From NCBI RefSeq assembly GCF_040712315.1, contig NC_134013.1, positions 4,127,001-4,191,000 on the forward strand: a stretch of 64,000 bases of DNA, in the 5' to 3' direction. The notes below the pieces were generated by a model. It did no database searches, had not been told where the DNA came from, and saw only the letters and a list, made by a program, of their open reading frames with translations. Numbering within the stretch: the stretch's first letter is position 1; every line of letters starts with the position of its first letter. Source of the stretch: Castanea sativa. Lineage: Eukaryota > Streptophyta > Magnoliopsida > Fagales > Fagaceae. The position numbers were made by a program, and so were the translations under genes. This document shows positions 12,339 through 22,639 of the stretch, one piece after another.

Positions 12339-13712
12339 ATGTCTACTAATCCTCCCAAAATCAGATACATCTCAGAGAGCTTTATCAAACCACAGTATGC
12401 TTTAGAAGAGTCAAAGAGGCCATTATACCTGACACCATGGGATCTTGCCATGCTCTCTGCAAACTATATCCAGAAGGGCCTTCTTTTTACCAAACCTCCA
12501 ACAGAAAATTCCCAAGAAGACTTCATCAAAACTCTCTTGGACAGGCTTAAACATTCCCTCTCTGTCACCCTTGTCCATTTCTACCCACTTGCAGGCCGGC
12601 TTGTGACACAAAAAAATGAAAACCCATCTTCAAGCTTGATTTTTGTTGACTGCAGCAACAGCCCTGGAGCTAAATTCATCTATGCAGATCTAGACATGAC
12701 AATATCTGATATTCTCTCTCCGATTGATGTACCATCAATCGTTCAATCCTTTTTTGATCATGACAGGGCAGTCAACTATGATGGGCATACCATGCCTTTG
12801 CTTTCCATTCAAGTGACAGAACTAAAAGACGGTATCTTTATAGGCTGTTCCATGAACCACTGCCTTGGCGATGGAACCTCTTATTGGCATTTCTTTAACA
12901 CTTGGTCTGAGATCTTTCAGGCACAGGGAAATAACATTTCTATCACGCGCCCACCAATCCACAAGCGATGGTTTCCTGATGGCGTTAATCCAATCATCAA
13001 TCTCCCTTTCACACACCAAGATGAGTTCATTTCCCGATTTGAAGCACCAAAACTTAGAGAAAGAATGTTCCACTTCTCATCTGAATCCATAGCAAAACTC
13101 AAAGCAAAAGCCAATGCAGAATCCAACACCAACAAAATCTCCTCCTTTCAGACCTTGTCTGCACTTGTTTGGAGGTGCATTACGCGTGCGCGTCGTCTAC
13201 CATGTGATCAGATAACAAATTGCAATTTGTCCGCCAATAACAGGTCAAGAATGGAGCCATCCCTGTCTAATGATTACTTTGGGAACTCGCTTCACGCACT
13301 GAGAGGAGTAACCACAGCTGGTGAATTGCTCGAACATAATCTTGGGTGGGCAGCATGGAAGTTGCACGAGGCTGTGGTTAACCACACTGACCAGGTTGTG
13401 CGTGACTGGGTTGATACCTGGCTGCAGTCTCCCATTGTTTATCAACTTATTAAGATTTTTAATAAATACAGTGTAATGATGGGTAGTTCACCAAGGTTCA
13501 ACATGTATGGGAATGAATTTGGAATGGGGAAAGCAGTGGCACTTCGCAGTGGGTATGCAAACAAGTTTGATGGGAAGGTGTCATCATACCAGGGTTATGA
13601 AGGAGGAGGAAGCATTGATTTGGAGGTGTGCCTTCAGCCGGATTCAATGAGTGCTCTTGAGTCTGATGAGGAGTTCATGGATGCTGTCTCCTTGCCCCAC
13701 CAGCTCCACTAG
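12339..13712 (+). CDS. BAHD acyltransferase (BAHD-2A)
   Basis: An intronless 457-residue BAHD family gene, close to BAHD-1 over its whole length. The acyl-transfer motif HXXXD is HCLGD (H174, D178), and the DFGWG position reads EFGMG, preceded by Asn. It differs from BAHD-1 mainly between residues 316 and 380, where it has 'LHALRGVTTAG' and 'VYQLIKIFNKYSVMMG' in place of a proline-rich 'PQPARVFDPYG'. This region may shape acceptor choice, so BAHD-1 and BAHD-2 may not be equivalent. A possible poly(A) signal is at 13,907. The start is fixed by identical 'MSTNPP' in all copies. The product is probably a cytosolic acyl-CoA-dependent transferase; the substrate cannot be read from the sequence. 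Confidence 0.93.
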   Translation: MSTNPPKIRYISESFIKPQYALEESKRPLYLTPWDLAMLSANYIQKGLLFTKPPTENSQEDFIKTLLDRLKHSLSVTLVHFYPLAGRLVTQKNENPSSSLIFVDCSNSPGAKFIYADLDMTISDILSPIDVPSIVQSFFDHDRAVNYDGHTMPLLSIQVTELKDGIFIGCSMNHCLGDGTSYWHFFNTWSEIFQAQGNNISITRPPIHKRWFPDGVNPIINLPFTHQDEFISRFEAPKLRERMFHFSSESIAKLKAKANAESNTNKISSFQTLSALVWRCITRARRLPCDQITNCNLSANNRSRMEPSLSNDYFGNSLHALRGVTTAGELLEHNLGWAAWKLHEAVVNHTDQVVRDWVDTWLQSPIVYQLIKIFNKYSVMMGSSPRFNMYGNEFGMGKAVALRSGYANKFDGKVSSYQGYEGGGSIDLEVCLQPDSMSALESDEEFMDAVSLPHQLH

Positions 13713-14149
13713 TTTCTAAAGGTCTACCCTGCAGAAGACCAAGCCAAATCTGTCATTTGTGGGGAAAGAAAGCAACAGATATTTGTAAGTGTCCAAGCAT
13801 TGCAGTTAACCTGTGCTTTAATTCTAATGGCATCAAAATGCAAGAATATATTGGTAATATCAGCAATTAATTTGCAAAGCATATGATGTTATTAGAAAAA
13901 TATCTAAATAAAAAGAGCACTTGATATTCATCTGCAGAACATGTTACATACTCCTGTTTGAGTGTAAAATAGCAGTTACATATTGAAGATTTGTGTGAGT
14001 TTGACATTGCTATTAGGAGGTAGAGCTTTAGTAGCAGAATTTTTGCGATGTAAATCTTTAACTGAAAAGTTCTTTAGCATTTTGAGTATTTACCAAATTA
14101 CAGTGAATAGTGATTTAAAATTATGGATTTATAAAACATGAACCATGGA

Positions 14150-14400
14150 TTGTGCATGCCATCTCTTTGTCCCACTAGTTTCCAAAGATCCACCCTGCAG
14201 ATGACCAAACCAAATCTTTCTCTAGTGAGGAAGGAAATAATAGCAGCTACCTAATTATCTACCATGTGGAAGATTAAAGCCCCACCTTGTAAAATTAGGC
14301 CTTCAACTTATATCAACCGTAGCACAGAAGAAAAATCTGAAAACAGCAAGCTTCTTTGAGAATCTCTAAGTGAAACTTAAACTTCAAACATTCTGGATTT
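14150..14400 (+). pseudogene. Relic of a third BAHD 3' end
   Basis: 'ccatctctttgtcccac' followed by 'tagtttcc' and 'agatgaccaa' repeats the last codons, stop and 3' trailer of the BAHD genes, with no coding body in front. The sequence beyond it matches the BAHD-1 3' flank near 6,970. It is best read as the stump of a deleted third BAHD gene. The same stump is present in unit B at 44,509. Confidence 0.6.
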
Positions 14401-15289
14401 CAATACTTGGGTCACGTCACCACTCACACACTTATCTTTAACCAATTAGACTCCCTTCTTATGAGCTCTTCCACTCTGAAATTGGCGTATAATAAAATAT
14501 GAATATATCAGCATTAGCAATAAACATACTTCATTTCTATCCTGTTCTGTATCATAGCATAGGAAAAAAGAAAAGGAACAACTGGCTTCTTTTTTAAGAA
14601 TTGTGAAGTGAATCCTAATTTCTTACATTATGGATCTTAGTAATCTTGTTCACATTAACATTTGGCAATTCAAAGTGTCTTTAACCATGTAGACCCTTCA
14701 CACAAACTTTCCCACTTTGAAAATGGAATATAACAACATAAAATAGCAGACTAACATAACATAAGCGCCTTATACAGTGTAGAATCCCCATTCTCTATAT
14801 ACGAGGTAATGAAGAATACAACTTGTCAATTTAGTTTTTAATAACCAATCACTCCAAAATCCTAAGCTACTAAAAAATCACGCAACAATTATTGACTTGA
14901 TGTAGTAATAATCACAATGCACCCAATTTGTGCTATCCCGTGGCATAACTATAGATTAGGCAGTCAAGCCAACCTCAACCAAATTGAGTTGCTTATCAAA
15001 AAAGGATCCCGTTAACAGGTGTCTTAAGGGCATTTGTTACTAAGCCATTTTAGGAAAGTTTTAATACCATTTTAATTGGAAATATAAAAAAATGTTAGCT
15101 TCTTTTTCCATAACGGGTGACCTCAGAGCATCTGTTAATTTTTCCCAACAAAAATGGCCACAGGAAGAATTTCATTATACATGGGATCACCCAAAAACCC
15201 AATTGCATCAACTATCATAATCATTGTTATCACAAGATTGAGAAACAGATATACTATAAAATACTAAATACTATCTACAATTGTACCAC

Positions 15290-15430
15290 ATCAAGCAAAA
15301 TAGACAGCCCTTTAATGGGTACAAGGTTGATTTTGATTGTGCTCAGGTGGGTGTGGGTGTGGTGATAAGAGATTACCATGGAGATGTAGCTGCTACATTG
15401 TGTGAGAAACTGAACCCAGCAGCGCTGGAT
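15290..15430 (+). pseudogene. RNase H-like relic downstream of BAHD-2A
   Basis: Codons for 'GYKVDFDCAQ' lie in one frame and for 'GVGVVIRDYHGDVAA' in the next, the same RVT_3 pieces as at 2,690 with one frameshift. It is missing from unit B because of the 345-bp deletion there. Confidence 0.5.
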
Positions 15431-15717
15431 AGTAATTTGAACAAACTGCTTGCTTGCAGCGAGGAACGTTTGGTGTTTTGCTGAACATAGTTTTTGAAAT
15501 GATCCTTGTTTACTGTTGCTGCAGGAGCACAGACAGAAACCGAAACCGAGAGAGAGAGAGAGAGAGAGGGATGAAGTAAAGCAGATGCGTTTGGTTGCTG
15601 CCTTTTCAATTTCTTTCTAAGATCTTGGTTTCTTGGAATTTTACCATGATGTGAGAGAAAAGTTAAATTAATTAATTAATTTAAAAAAAAATCCATGAGG
15701 ACGGTAAGATTGAGATT

Positions 15718-15727
15718 CATGTTCCGT
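15718..15727. repeat. Left target-site duplication of the MULE
   Basis: CATGTTCCGT, repeated at 28,779-28,788 just outside the other end of the element. It is present once at 45,735-45,744 in the uninterrupted unit B. Ten bases fits the 8-11 bp range of Mutator-like elements. Confidence 0.9.
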
Positions 15728-15940
15728 GGAAAAAATGGGCAATTAGCCATATTTATGGAAGAAAATAGTTAGTAGGCACTGTTTCAGAAGTTTATAGAAT
15801 ACTAACATCTCGACTCTTAGAGAGTCGATTTTGAGGCTATAAATCGTCTCTTAGATAGTCGATTTTTGTGGGTTGATCAGATCTGATGTGGCGATTTTCC
15901 ACATGGCGGCCACCTGGAAATCGAAATGCTAAGAGTCGAT
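15728..15940. repeat. Left terminal inverted repeat of the MULE
   Basis: About 200 bases that pair with the right end (28,560-28,778). They contain several short hairpins built on 'gactcttagagagtc' and 'aaatcg...cgattt' words. Imperfect hairpins of the same type continue to about 16,035. The 108- and 121-codon open frames here lie in the repeat and are not genes. Confidence 0.9.
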
Positions 15941-16059
15941 TTATATATCGACTCTTAAATACTCGGTTTCCAGGTGACGTGTACATGTCACTTGAACCAC
16001 CTGGAAATCGAGTGCTTGAGACTCGATTTCTAATAGGGTTTTTCAAATTAACCCAAGTC

Positions 16060-16311
16060 CAGCCTCTCGCACAGACCAGACCTCTCTCTCGCGCCTTTCT
16101 CCACTCTCTGTCACTCACCCTCTCACTGTCGCAGACCTGTCGCGGCTCTTCACTCTCTGTCACTCACTGTCCCTCTCACGCCTCTTCACTCTCCCTCTCG
16201 CGCCTCTGTCCACCTTCTCACTCGCAGCTGTCACGGCTCTCCACCCTCTGACTCGCCCCTGCCATAGTCTCCACTCTCAAGCACTCTCTCCACTCTCACT
16301 CAGTAATCAGG
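16060..16311 (+). promoter_or_regulatory. CT-rich leader and splice donor after the left TIR
   Basis: A pyrimidine-rich stretch with repeated 'ctctcactctc' words, typical of a plant 5' leader, ends at 'cagtaatcag' followed by the donor GTATGT at 16,311. It could be the untranslated first exon of a transcript starting in the left TIR and running toward the mobile domain fragment. No TATA box or start site can be assigned with confidence. Confidence 0.4.
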
Positions 16312-17248
16312 TATGTTTTTCTTCTTAAGTGTGTGATTTTTTTATGTGGGTTAGTTGTTTTTGTTCGAAAATCATGATTGAACTGATTGTCGAATAGAGA
16401 GTAATATGTTTTTCACATTCACAAATTTTTGTTCACAATTATTGCATGATTGACATTGTCATTGGAAGACTAGTCAATGTGGAACATGTGCACCTTCAAA
16501 TATGATACAATAAAAAGGTTGATGGAAAAATGCATTCATGGATCATCATGGAATGATGATTTGCACTTTCCTGGGTTAAGAACTTACAAAGGCCACTCAT
16601 AATGTGTGTGCAGTTTTAGATCTTGTCAGGACCTTAGGTCTGTTGGGTTTGTATAACAATTCATCTAGCTGCCGAAAAAATTAATTTGTTTGAGCTCTAT
16701 TCTTTTGTTGTTCATTATTAATAAAATGGGGGTCTGGAGTATGGTTGAAAAAGGTGGGCTTATTGCTGAGGCTTTTAGCAGTTTATTGTGAAAAAAATTA
16801 ATTAAATGTAGTGTTCGGGGTAAGATTGAAAGAATTTAGGGGTTTCAGGAATAGCAGGGAGTTTGAGTGCGAAAGTGTTGAAATTAGGTTGAATTCAACC
16901 AGTAGAGTTCTGAATTTCGTGTATATGTGGCACTCAACTTGCCACGTGCGCTGCTGGGTCTGCTATGTTGGAATTTAGCTGTTGAAGAGCTGGATTTTCG
17001 TAGCCATACTGCCGAAGCCAATGAGTTTTAAGTTTTAAAATTGGAAATAGAGTCTGAAAATTCATATCTTTATGAACTGAATCTCAACTACAATAAGTCT
17101 ATAAATGAATTCCTTTTATGACTGAGACCTAACCATAATGAGTCAAGAAACATCCAACCAAGTCATGAGCCAATATCTTGACTTAACACACCTAGCTTGT
17201 ACATACAATTCCACGACCTTTGATTTGGTCCTCAAAACCATCTGGTAG
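16312..17248. other. Unassigned MULE interior
   Basis: AT-rich, intron-like sequence between the leader donor and the captured UGT piece. It contains a 'gccacgtgcgc' word near 16,940 and no convincing open frame or known domain. It may be intron or further captured but unrecognised DNA. Confidence 0.4.
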
Positions 17249-17837
17249 CTAAAAAGTATCCCCATCCACCAAAATATTTTGATTTCTTAGAGCCCAAAAG
17301 AATAGCAACCCGGATAGTTCTAACCTATGAGCCAACTTTTCCTGGTCCTCTTGACTTGGTTTCACTTTACTTCCAGGTGCTACATAAACCACAGACCTAT
17401 CTTGTTTGTCTAACCACTCAACAATTGTATCCTGAGTGTCATCTTTGTTGTCTGCCCAAACTTGTATTTTGGGGGGCAATAAGCCAACCAGAACCACAGG
17501 TTTTTGGTGGAGCTCTTTTAAGAGGTTCAGCCACTGAGATTTGAGCTCCATGCAACTGCAGAAAATAAGCATTCAGTCCCTGAGATCAATGGCCCCAAAA
17601 TAGTCTCAATGGAGATATCTCTGAACATTTCAAAAAATTTCTTGCCCTTGTAGAGTCAAAACATCACCTTGGTTGGAAAGGTTACCCACTTGGAAAGGAC
17701 AATCAAGTCCTCTCACTTAGTTGCTGGTTTGTAATTGGTCATTATCTCTGGAGTAGATGAACCAAAGAAAGAAATGGAACATGCATTGAGATGCCTATTT
17801 TAGCAGCAATTGATATGTAGCCATGTCCCATAGAAAA
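17249..17837 (-). pseudogene. Captured UGT91-type glycosyltransferase fragment
   Basis: The minus strand encodes, in shifting frames, pieces of a family-1 UDP-glycosyltransferase of the UGT91 type (enzymes that add sugars to flavonoid or terpenoid glycosides). In order these are 'IAAKIGIS', 'KWVTFPTKVMF', 'ELHQKPVVLVGLLPP', 'IVEWLDKQDRSVVYVAPGS' and 'LELSGLLFFWALR'. The C-terminal PSPG box that binds UDP-sugar is missing, as is the N-terminal catalytic histidine region. In-frame stops and frame changes lie near 17,660-17,720. It has no activity by itself. Its 5' end (minus sense) is joined directly to the topoisomerase II piece, so both may have been captured as a chimera or one after the other. 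Confidence 0.75.
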
Positions 17838-18070
17838 ATCATCAACCTCCTTATTGAGCTTATCCCTTTCAGCACATAGCTCCTGAACTTTCTCAATGGT
17901 CAAGCTTCCAATTGCCATGGCCAGTAGATACTCATAATCACTGATCTGTACCCCATTACTACTGCTGTAAGCAGGAGATTTCACTTATGTTTCTTCTGTA
18001 TCATCAGTGGCACCAGCAACTTCTGGCTCAACAGCTTTAGTTTTCTTTGGAAAAGGAGTGAACCCTTTTG
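17838..18070 (-). pseudogene. Captured topoisomerase II fragment
   Basis: The minus strand reads 'KGFTPFPKKTKAVEPEVAG', a stop, then 'DYEYLLAMAIGSLTIEKVQEL' in part and 'CAERDKLNKEVDD'. This matches, from memory, the conserved segment in the C-terminal third of eukaryotic DNA topoisomerase II around the 'YDYLL' motif. Only about 75 codons are present, with one in-frame stop, and the reading then runs straight into UGT sequence. There is no catalytic tyrosine or ATPase part, so it cannot function. The identification rests on one motif block. Confidence 0.6.
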
Positions 18071-18077
18071 TTTGCAG

Positions 18078-18821
18078 ATTGAAGGATATGCCCGTTTGTT
18101 GAGGCGTCACCCAGTGGGCACCAAGGACCACAAGGACATTACTGATGTGCTAAATGCAGTGCAGGAGATTGGCCGTGTACAAGCTCCTATCCCTGAGGCC
18201 CCGAATGGGGAGGCAGCTACTCCTGCGGCAGCGCCTACTCAAAGCCCAAGCACAAGCAAAGCTCTCGTCGGACGTGGGTCTCGTTCGTCTGTTGCTACCC
18301 CAAGAGTTGTCCCTACCCCCGATCCCCACCCATCCACCCCAACTCCATCCCCTAGCCCCACCATCCCCTCACCCATCCCACATCCATCCCCTAGCCCCAC
18401 CATCCCCTCACCCATCCCACATCCATCCTCTAGCCCCACCACCATCCCTTCACCCACTCCACATCCATGTCCTGGGTCTGACATCCGTCCACCCACCCCA
18501 CGGTCATTTCCTGAGCTGTCACCCATTCCTTCCTTCGACTTGGGTCTTGATCTAACCCCTCCTGACATGCACCCGCAGCCAACCTCCCACAGTACATCCA
18601 CTGGCCCTTCTTCGGGCATTGACCCACCCCATGTTCACGTTGAGCAGCCTGTTGGGTTACCTGCAGAGGCAGGAGGTCGGCCGAAACGCATAGCAAAGGC
18701 ACCTCCTTGTGGGACAGGAGGGCACAAACATGGACACAATGCTGGGCCTGAGGCATCTGACGAAGGACATGCAAGACCTCCTCCTCATTATACGCGACGG
18801 CGTAAGGTTCAAAAAAGGTAA
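18078..18821 (+). pseudogene. C-terminal part of a plant mobile domain (MAIN-like) protein
   Basis: An open frame of about 247 codons follows a good splice acceptor (TTTGCAG, ending 18,077). It begins 'IEGYARLLRRHPVGTKDHKD', the end of the aminotransferase-like plant mobile domain (PMD) found in MAIN/MAIL proteins, in 'phosphatase 7 long form homolog' proteins and, repeatedly, in transposons. The rest is a low-complexity proline tail. The exons encoding the main PMD fold are not found upstream, so this is a fragment, although its frame is still open. It could be spliced to the leader exon at 16,311, but no start codon is seen before 18,078 in frame. The stop overlaps a potential donor (AAAG/GTAATT). 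Confidence 0.65.
18345..18465 (+). repeat. 39-bp coding minisatellite in the PMD tail
   Basis: About three head-to-tail copies of a 39-base unit encoding 'PSPSPTIPSPIPH', the third diverged and with one inserted codon. It keeps the frame open, as expected for a repeat that expands in codon multiples. Confidence 0.8.
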
Positions 18822-18914
18822 TTATACACCTTTCTATGTTATATAGGCACATACTTCATATATTTGTCTTATATTTATTATTGGTTGTGTTTCTGTGTTG
18901 TGTGTGTATGGCAG

Positions 18915-18980
18915 GGAATGACGTGTGGAGGATGTGCAGCTAGTGTGAAAAGAATTCTAGAAAGTACAATTGATTTGTAA
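18915..18980 (+). pseudogene. Captured HMA exon start of a PAA1-type copper ATPase
   Basis: After an acceptor (GGCAG, ending 18,914) the frame reads GMTCGGCAASVKRILES, then TIDL and a stop. GMTCxxC with 'GGCAASVKRILES' is the metal-binding loop of the heavy-metal-associated domain as found in chloroplast copper ATPases PAA1/HMA6. The two cysteines that would bind Cu(I) are intact. Homology stops after about 17 codons, within the exon. It is a gene scrap only. Confidence 0.7.
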
Positions 18981-19325
18981 GCAACTTTGACACATGTATC
19001 ACTTTTCCACAATTACTGTGGTTTTGTTTGACAAGCTCTTTTCCCTTGAGGCAAGATTCAAATGGATAGTTCTTGCTGCCTTCATTCAAGTTCTTTCACA
19101 TAATAGGTATAGTATGATCATATGTGGCTTTGATATAAGTAAGCTTGGATCATATAACTTGTGTCATGTTTTGATTTTCCAAATACTATGAATTTGATCA
19201 AATCCAGGGAGTTCCTTTGTCCCTTTTTGTCTACTGCATGTGTATAAGTTAATTTATGTGGCATTGGACGTAAATTTTGCCATTTTTTTGTGAGGTGTGC
19301 TTACTACCCTTTATCTTTCATGCAG

Positions 19326-19486
19326 GTAAACCCATCTCCAGTGGGAAAGTTGTCATTGACGTTTCTTACTTTAGGGTGCACGTCCATACAGAAAATCATG
19401 ATCTTTCTGAGGAGATAAGCTGTCCTATTGCAGCAGGAAAGTTTGTGCTCTCTCACAGCCAAAGTTTTCCTGGATTTACACCCCCT
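19326..19486 (+). pseudogene. Captured ML-domain (MD-2-related lipid recognition) exon
   Basis: This looks like one complete internal exon with acceptor TGCAG and donor CCT/GTAAGT. It encodes 'SSGKVVIDVSYFRVHVHTEN', then 'DLSEEISCPIAAGKF' and 'LSHSQSFPGFTPP'. This matches plant ML-domain proteins (putative phosphatidylglycerol/phosphatidylinositol transfer type, secreted or vacuolar), including the domain's conserved Cys and the 'FPGFTPP' turn. The frame is open and undamaged, which suggests recent capture. The exons before and after are not identified within 1 kb. Confidence 0.75.
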
Positions 19487-21135
19487 GTAAGTCTCATTTT
19501 ACTAGATTTAAACTCTTGCTCTACTTATCAACAAAAAAAGAAGAAGAGAGATTTAAACTGTATTGACTTTTAAGGTGAACCCTTCATATATTCTCACTGT
19601 GTGTATGCTGAACTATACATTAACTTGAACAAAGCTTTAATCAATTGCCAATTATTGTAGGAAAAATGATTTGCATATGTAGATATACAATCTTGCCCCC
19701 TGTTGGCTTCACCCTCTACCCTTTCTTATGGGGTAGGAGATGCCATTTGAGCTAGAGTTCATTGGTGACATAGTTAAAGACTTTACATCAACCTAGTTTG
19801 GATAAATTTTATTTCCTTATCCCTTATTCTGTGAAGTAGTTGTTATTTCTTCTTATGTCATGCATCAATAGATGACAGAATCCATGCATTTTCTGCTGCC
19901 CTCATGCATCATGTTGCTGTCACTCTTACTTATTTCCATTTATTGAAACTGAATTATGCATCATTCAGAAAGAGTCAACTTCTTGCCTGTTTCAGATGAT
20001 GGTGAACAGGCTTGTCTTTCTCTAACTTTGCAGATCTTTAATTTGTTAACTGTCATGGTCAAAGTTCCTATGCAGATCTTTTTGTAACCAGATGGTGTTG
20101 GAGATGTACCTGCTATTTTATAGCTGTATTGATTAGTTTAAAGATTCTTGGGGCTACAATACCATTAGTATTATAGTTATTTCCCTTTTCAGTATAAATC
20201 ATCATACATTGTTGAGCTGTACTTACCCTGCATCTTTTCACTGCGAAAGACCTTTAAGTCTGTTGTGATTCAATCCGTCTGGACGTTAAGTTAATCTGCA
20301 ACCAAAATTTCATCTGTAAAAATGAGACGCACATCCTTCACCTTGCCCATGCCTGGAATTTGAAATTTGTGTCTAAACATATGAATTCCCTTCTTTGTTT
20401 TTTGGTGTGAGCCTGAGATCAACCTCTCTCCCCCCCCCCCCCCCCAAAAAAAATACCACTCTCTTCTTAAGGAAAAAATTTCAGTTTCTTGATCACGAGT
20501 ATTTTACCTTCGTGTTTTGGTTGTCTTATCTTCAATTTTGACCTGTAGCTCAATTTCCCATTTTAAAAGGGGAATCTGGATTGTGCTTCTCAGTCCTCAA
20601 CCTTTACCAATGCTTTGAAAGTATTGTTTCTTTTGTTATTTAAGTCTTGAGTTTTTCCTTGGACTTGGGTTTCACTATGTAAACTTACTTTCTTTCTTTT
20701 TTTTCTTTCTTTTTTTAAATTATAAAAATCTGCTCTAACACTGCACGGGATACAAAATTTTCTGAGGCACTGTATCACAATAAGGATTACCTTTTTAAAA
20801 TTCTGTTCTGAGGCTGATTGTAACACAAAAACTTCTGAGGCTCTGCATCACAACAAGGATTGACTAAGAATGATATATGAAGGGACTTGTAATCATTACC
20901 AGTTACCAACAATGTAGTTCTGTCCTCCTGCAATTATCGTGTAGAAATCACATTTTTCTCTTTTTCTTTCATGCTAGTTCATAGTCCATCACAAGCAAGT
21001 TGGTTCTTAAATCTAAGCAGGTCTATACCAAATTGTCATGGATTGTTTATTATATGGTCATTTGCTTCAATTTAGCATATTTTGCATGGAGTTTATTGTG
21101 CCTAAAAATTGTGTAATCCCTTATTCTCTTTTGAT
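19487..21135. other. Intron-like MULE interior without recognised genes
   Basis: Sequence with intron-like base composition, C- and T-runs (near 20,430 and 20,690) and no convincing frame. It may be intronic DNA carried with the ML-domain exon or from an unidentified donor gene. Confidence 0.35.
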
Positions 21136-21725
21136 AAGTTAAAAGTAATATTAAACAATTTAGAAGGAGCACCACCAAGTGCATAGGCTGTGTAAGGGGC
21201 ACCAAAAATAAACAAAATTTACAACAATCAAGAAACTAAAGCTTATCAGAGAATGAATAACCATTTATAGTGGGCATTCAACAATAGGAGGAACATAAAA
21301 GATCTTTTGGCTTGTTCAATTCCTTCAAACATTCAGATATTTTGTTCTTTCCAAACAGTCCATATTGTGCAGAGGGATCTCATTCCAAATAATATTGCTG
21401 TGGTGCTTAGAAAAGTGCCCCTTAATAGACCAACAAATCAACTACCCTATTAGGCATAACCCACTGCACCCCAAATAAATATCACACTAGAGATAATTCT
21501 CTAGCAATTTCACAATATAGAAGTAAATGATCCATGGTTTCTCCATCCTTCTTGCTCATACAATACCATTCTACAACAATTATGTTTCTTCTTCATGAGT
21601 TATCTAACACAAGAATTTTCCCTAAAGCAGTTGTCCATGTAAAAGAAGCCACTTATCAGGGATTTTAACCTTCCAAATGCTTTTCCAAGGAAAAGAATGC
21701 ACACCTCCAGCATTAGCACTTTATA
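21135..21725 (-). mobile_element. L1-type LINE 3' fragment (zf-RVT region)
   Basis: Read on the minus strand in shifting frames it gives 'PWKSIWKVKIPDK', 'EKPWIIYFYIVKLLENYL'-like and 'KHHSNIIWNEIPLHNMDC' pieces. These are the C-terminal zinc-finger-like region (zf-RVT) after the reverse transcriptase of plant L1 LINEs. Many stops are present. It carries no reverse transcriptase core and lies inside the MULE, so it was either captured or inserted there. Confidence 0.65.
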
Positions 21726-21837
21726 GGGATTTTACCTCTAATAATCTGCTTTATGTGTAATTTTCTATGAGTAATTTTTTTCTTTCTAATTTGCTCTTTG
21801 ATCTTTGATCTTTTTTTTTTTTTTTTTTTTTTTTAAT

Positions 21838-22169
21838 TCAGGAACAGCATTTGTGAATATTCTACTTGTTACAAATTTTTAGAGAGAGACTATGTGAAGT
21901 CTAAGAAGAGTGTGATTTCCATGTGCCGTGGTTCCAAGCAGAAACCTTATGAGATAGGTTTCATCATGGGCGTTGAATTTGGGAAACAGGACAGTAACAT
22001 CATTTCAATTTTGCTTGAATTATTGGGGTTTGATGATTTGATTGGATTCAAAAGTTCTGTGGAAGAAGAATGTCATGATATTGATGAGGCAAGCTTGTGG
22101 TATGGGAGGAGAATTGGGTCAAAGATGATGGGATTTGAAGAGAAGACAGCCCTCATGACTGCTTTGTGA
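21838..22169 (+). pseudogene. Unidentified exon-like open frame 1
   Basis: After a long poly-T tract and an acceptor-like TTCAG the frame stays open for about 100 codons to a TGA at 22,167. It reads 'RDYVKSKKSVISMCRGSKQK', later 'LLELLGFDDLIGFKSSVEEE' and finally 'MMGFEEKTALMTAL'. The acidic middle and ordered composition look like a real C-terminal exon rather than chance. I do not recognise the family. Given the neighbours, it is probably another captured gene end. Confidence 0.4.
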
Positions 22170-22639
22170 TTTCTCTTGGAATTTCATGTTTCTCTCTCTC
22201 TAACTCCTTTGGTTTTGCTTCTGCAATTAAAGAAGTTACAAATACTCACTTTGGGACAGTTTGGATTTTGTGCAAAAACATATGAAACCTTTATTTGGTA
22301 ATGCTTGACAAAAAATTAAGCTGGAATTGTGAATCTTTTGGCTTGTAGTGTTGAGAAATAGTGTTTTTTTCTTCTTCTTCTTGAATTTTAAAGTTCATAG
22401 ATGGTACACTTTCCCTTTTTGGCTATTCAAAATTGTTAGTGAGCTGCTTTAAGCCGATTTCTGTTGGCACTTAAACTGTACCAGCCTTGTGATTGTATCA
22501 TGAATATGAACGCAAATATTTGAATACGTAGAGCATGATTTCTTGAGATGAGTGGCGTTTGAATGCTATTTTTATGTTTAGTACCTGTTTTTTAATGGTT
22601 ACAATGTACCATCTAGCAAATAATGGTTACAATGTATGG

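Larger units (their letters stand above)
13713..15717. other. 3' flank of BAHD-2A
   Basis: No complete gene is present. It holds a BAHD 3'-end relic (14,150-14,400), an RNase H-like relic (15,290-15,430), an 'agagag' microsatellite at about 15,550 and an AT-rich run up to the MULE target site. Much of it is homologous to the 3' flank of BAHD-1 (6,283-8,380). Bases 15,228-15,573 are absent from unit B. Confidence 0.6.

Noticed and set aside
15837..16251. Open frames of 108 and 121 codons on both strands at the left MULE end
   Set aside because: They lie in the TIR and CT-rich leader. They mirror each other, have low-complexity composition and show no domain.
18154..18852. Open frames of 133, 126 and 140 codons overlapping the PMD tail
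   Set aside because: They are other-frame shadows of a proline-rich repeat that has no stop codons in several frames.
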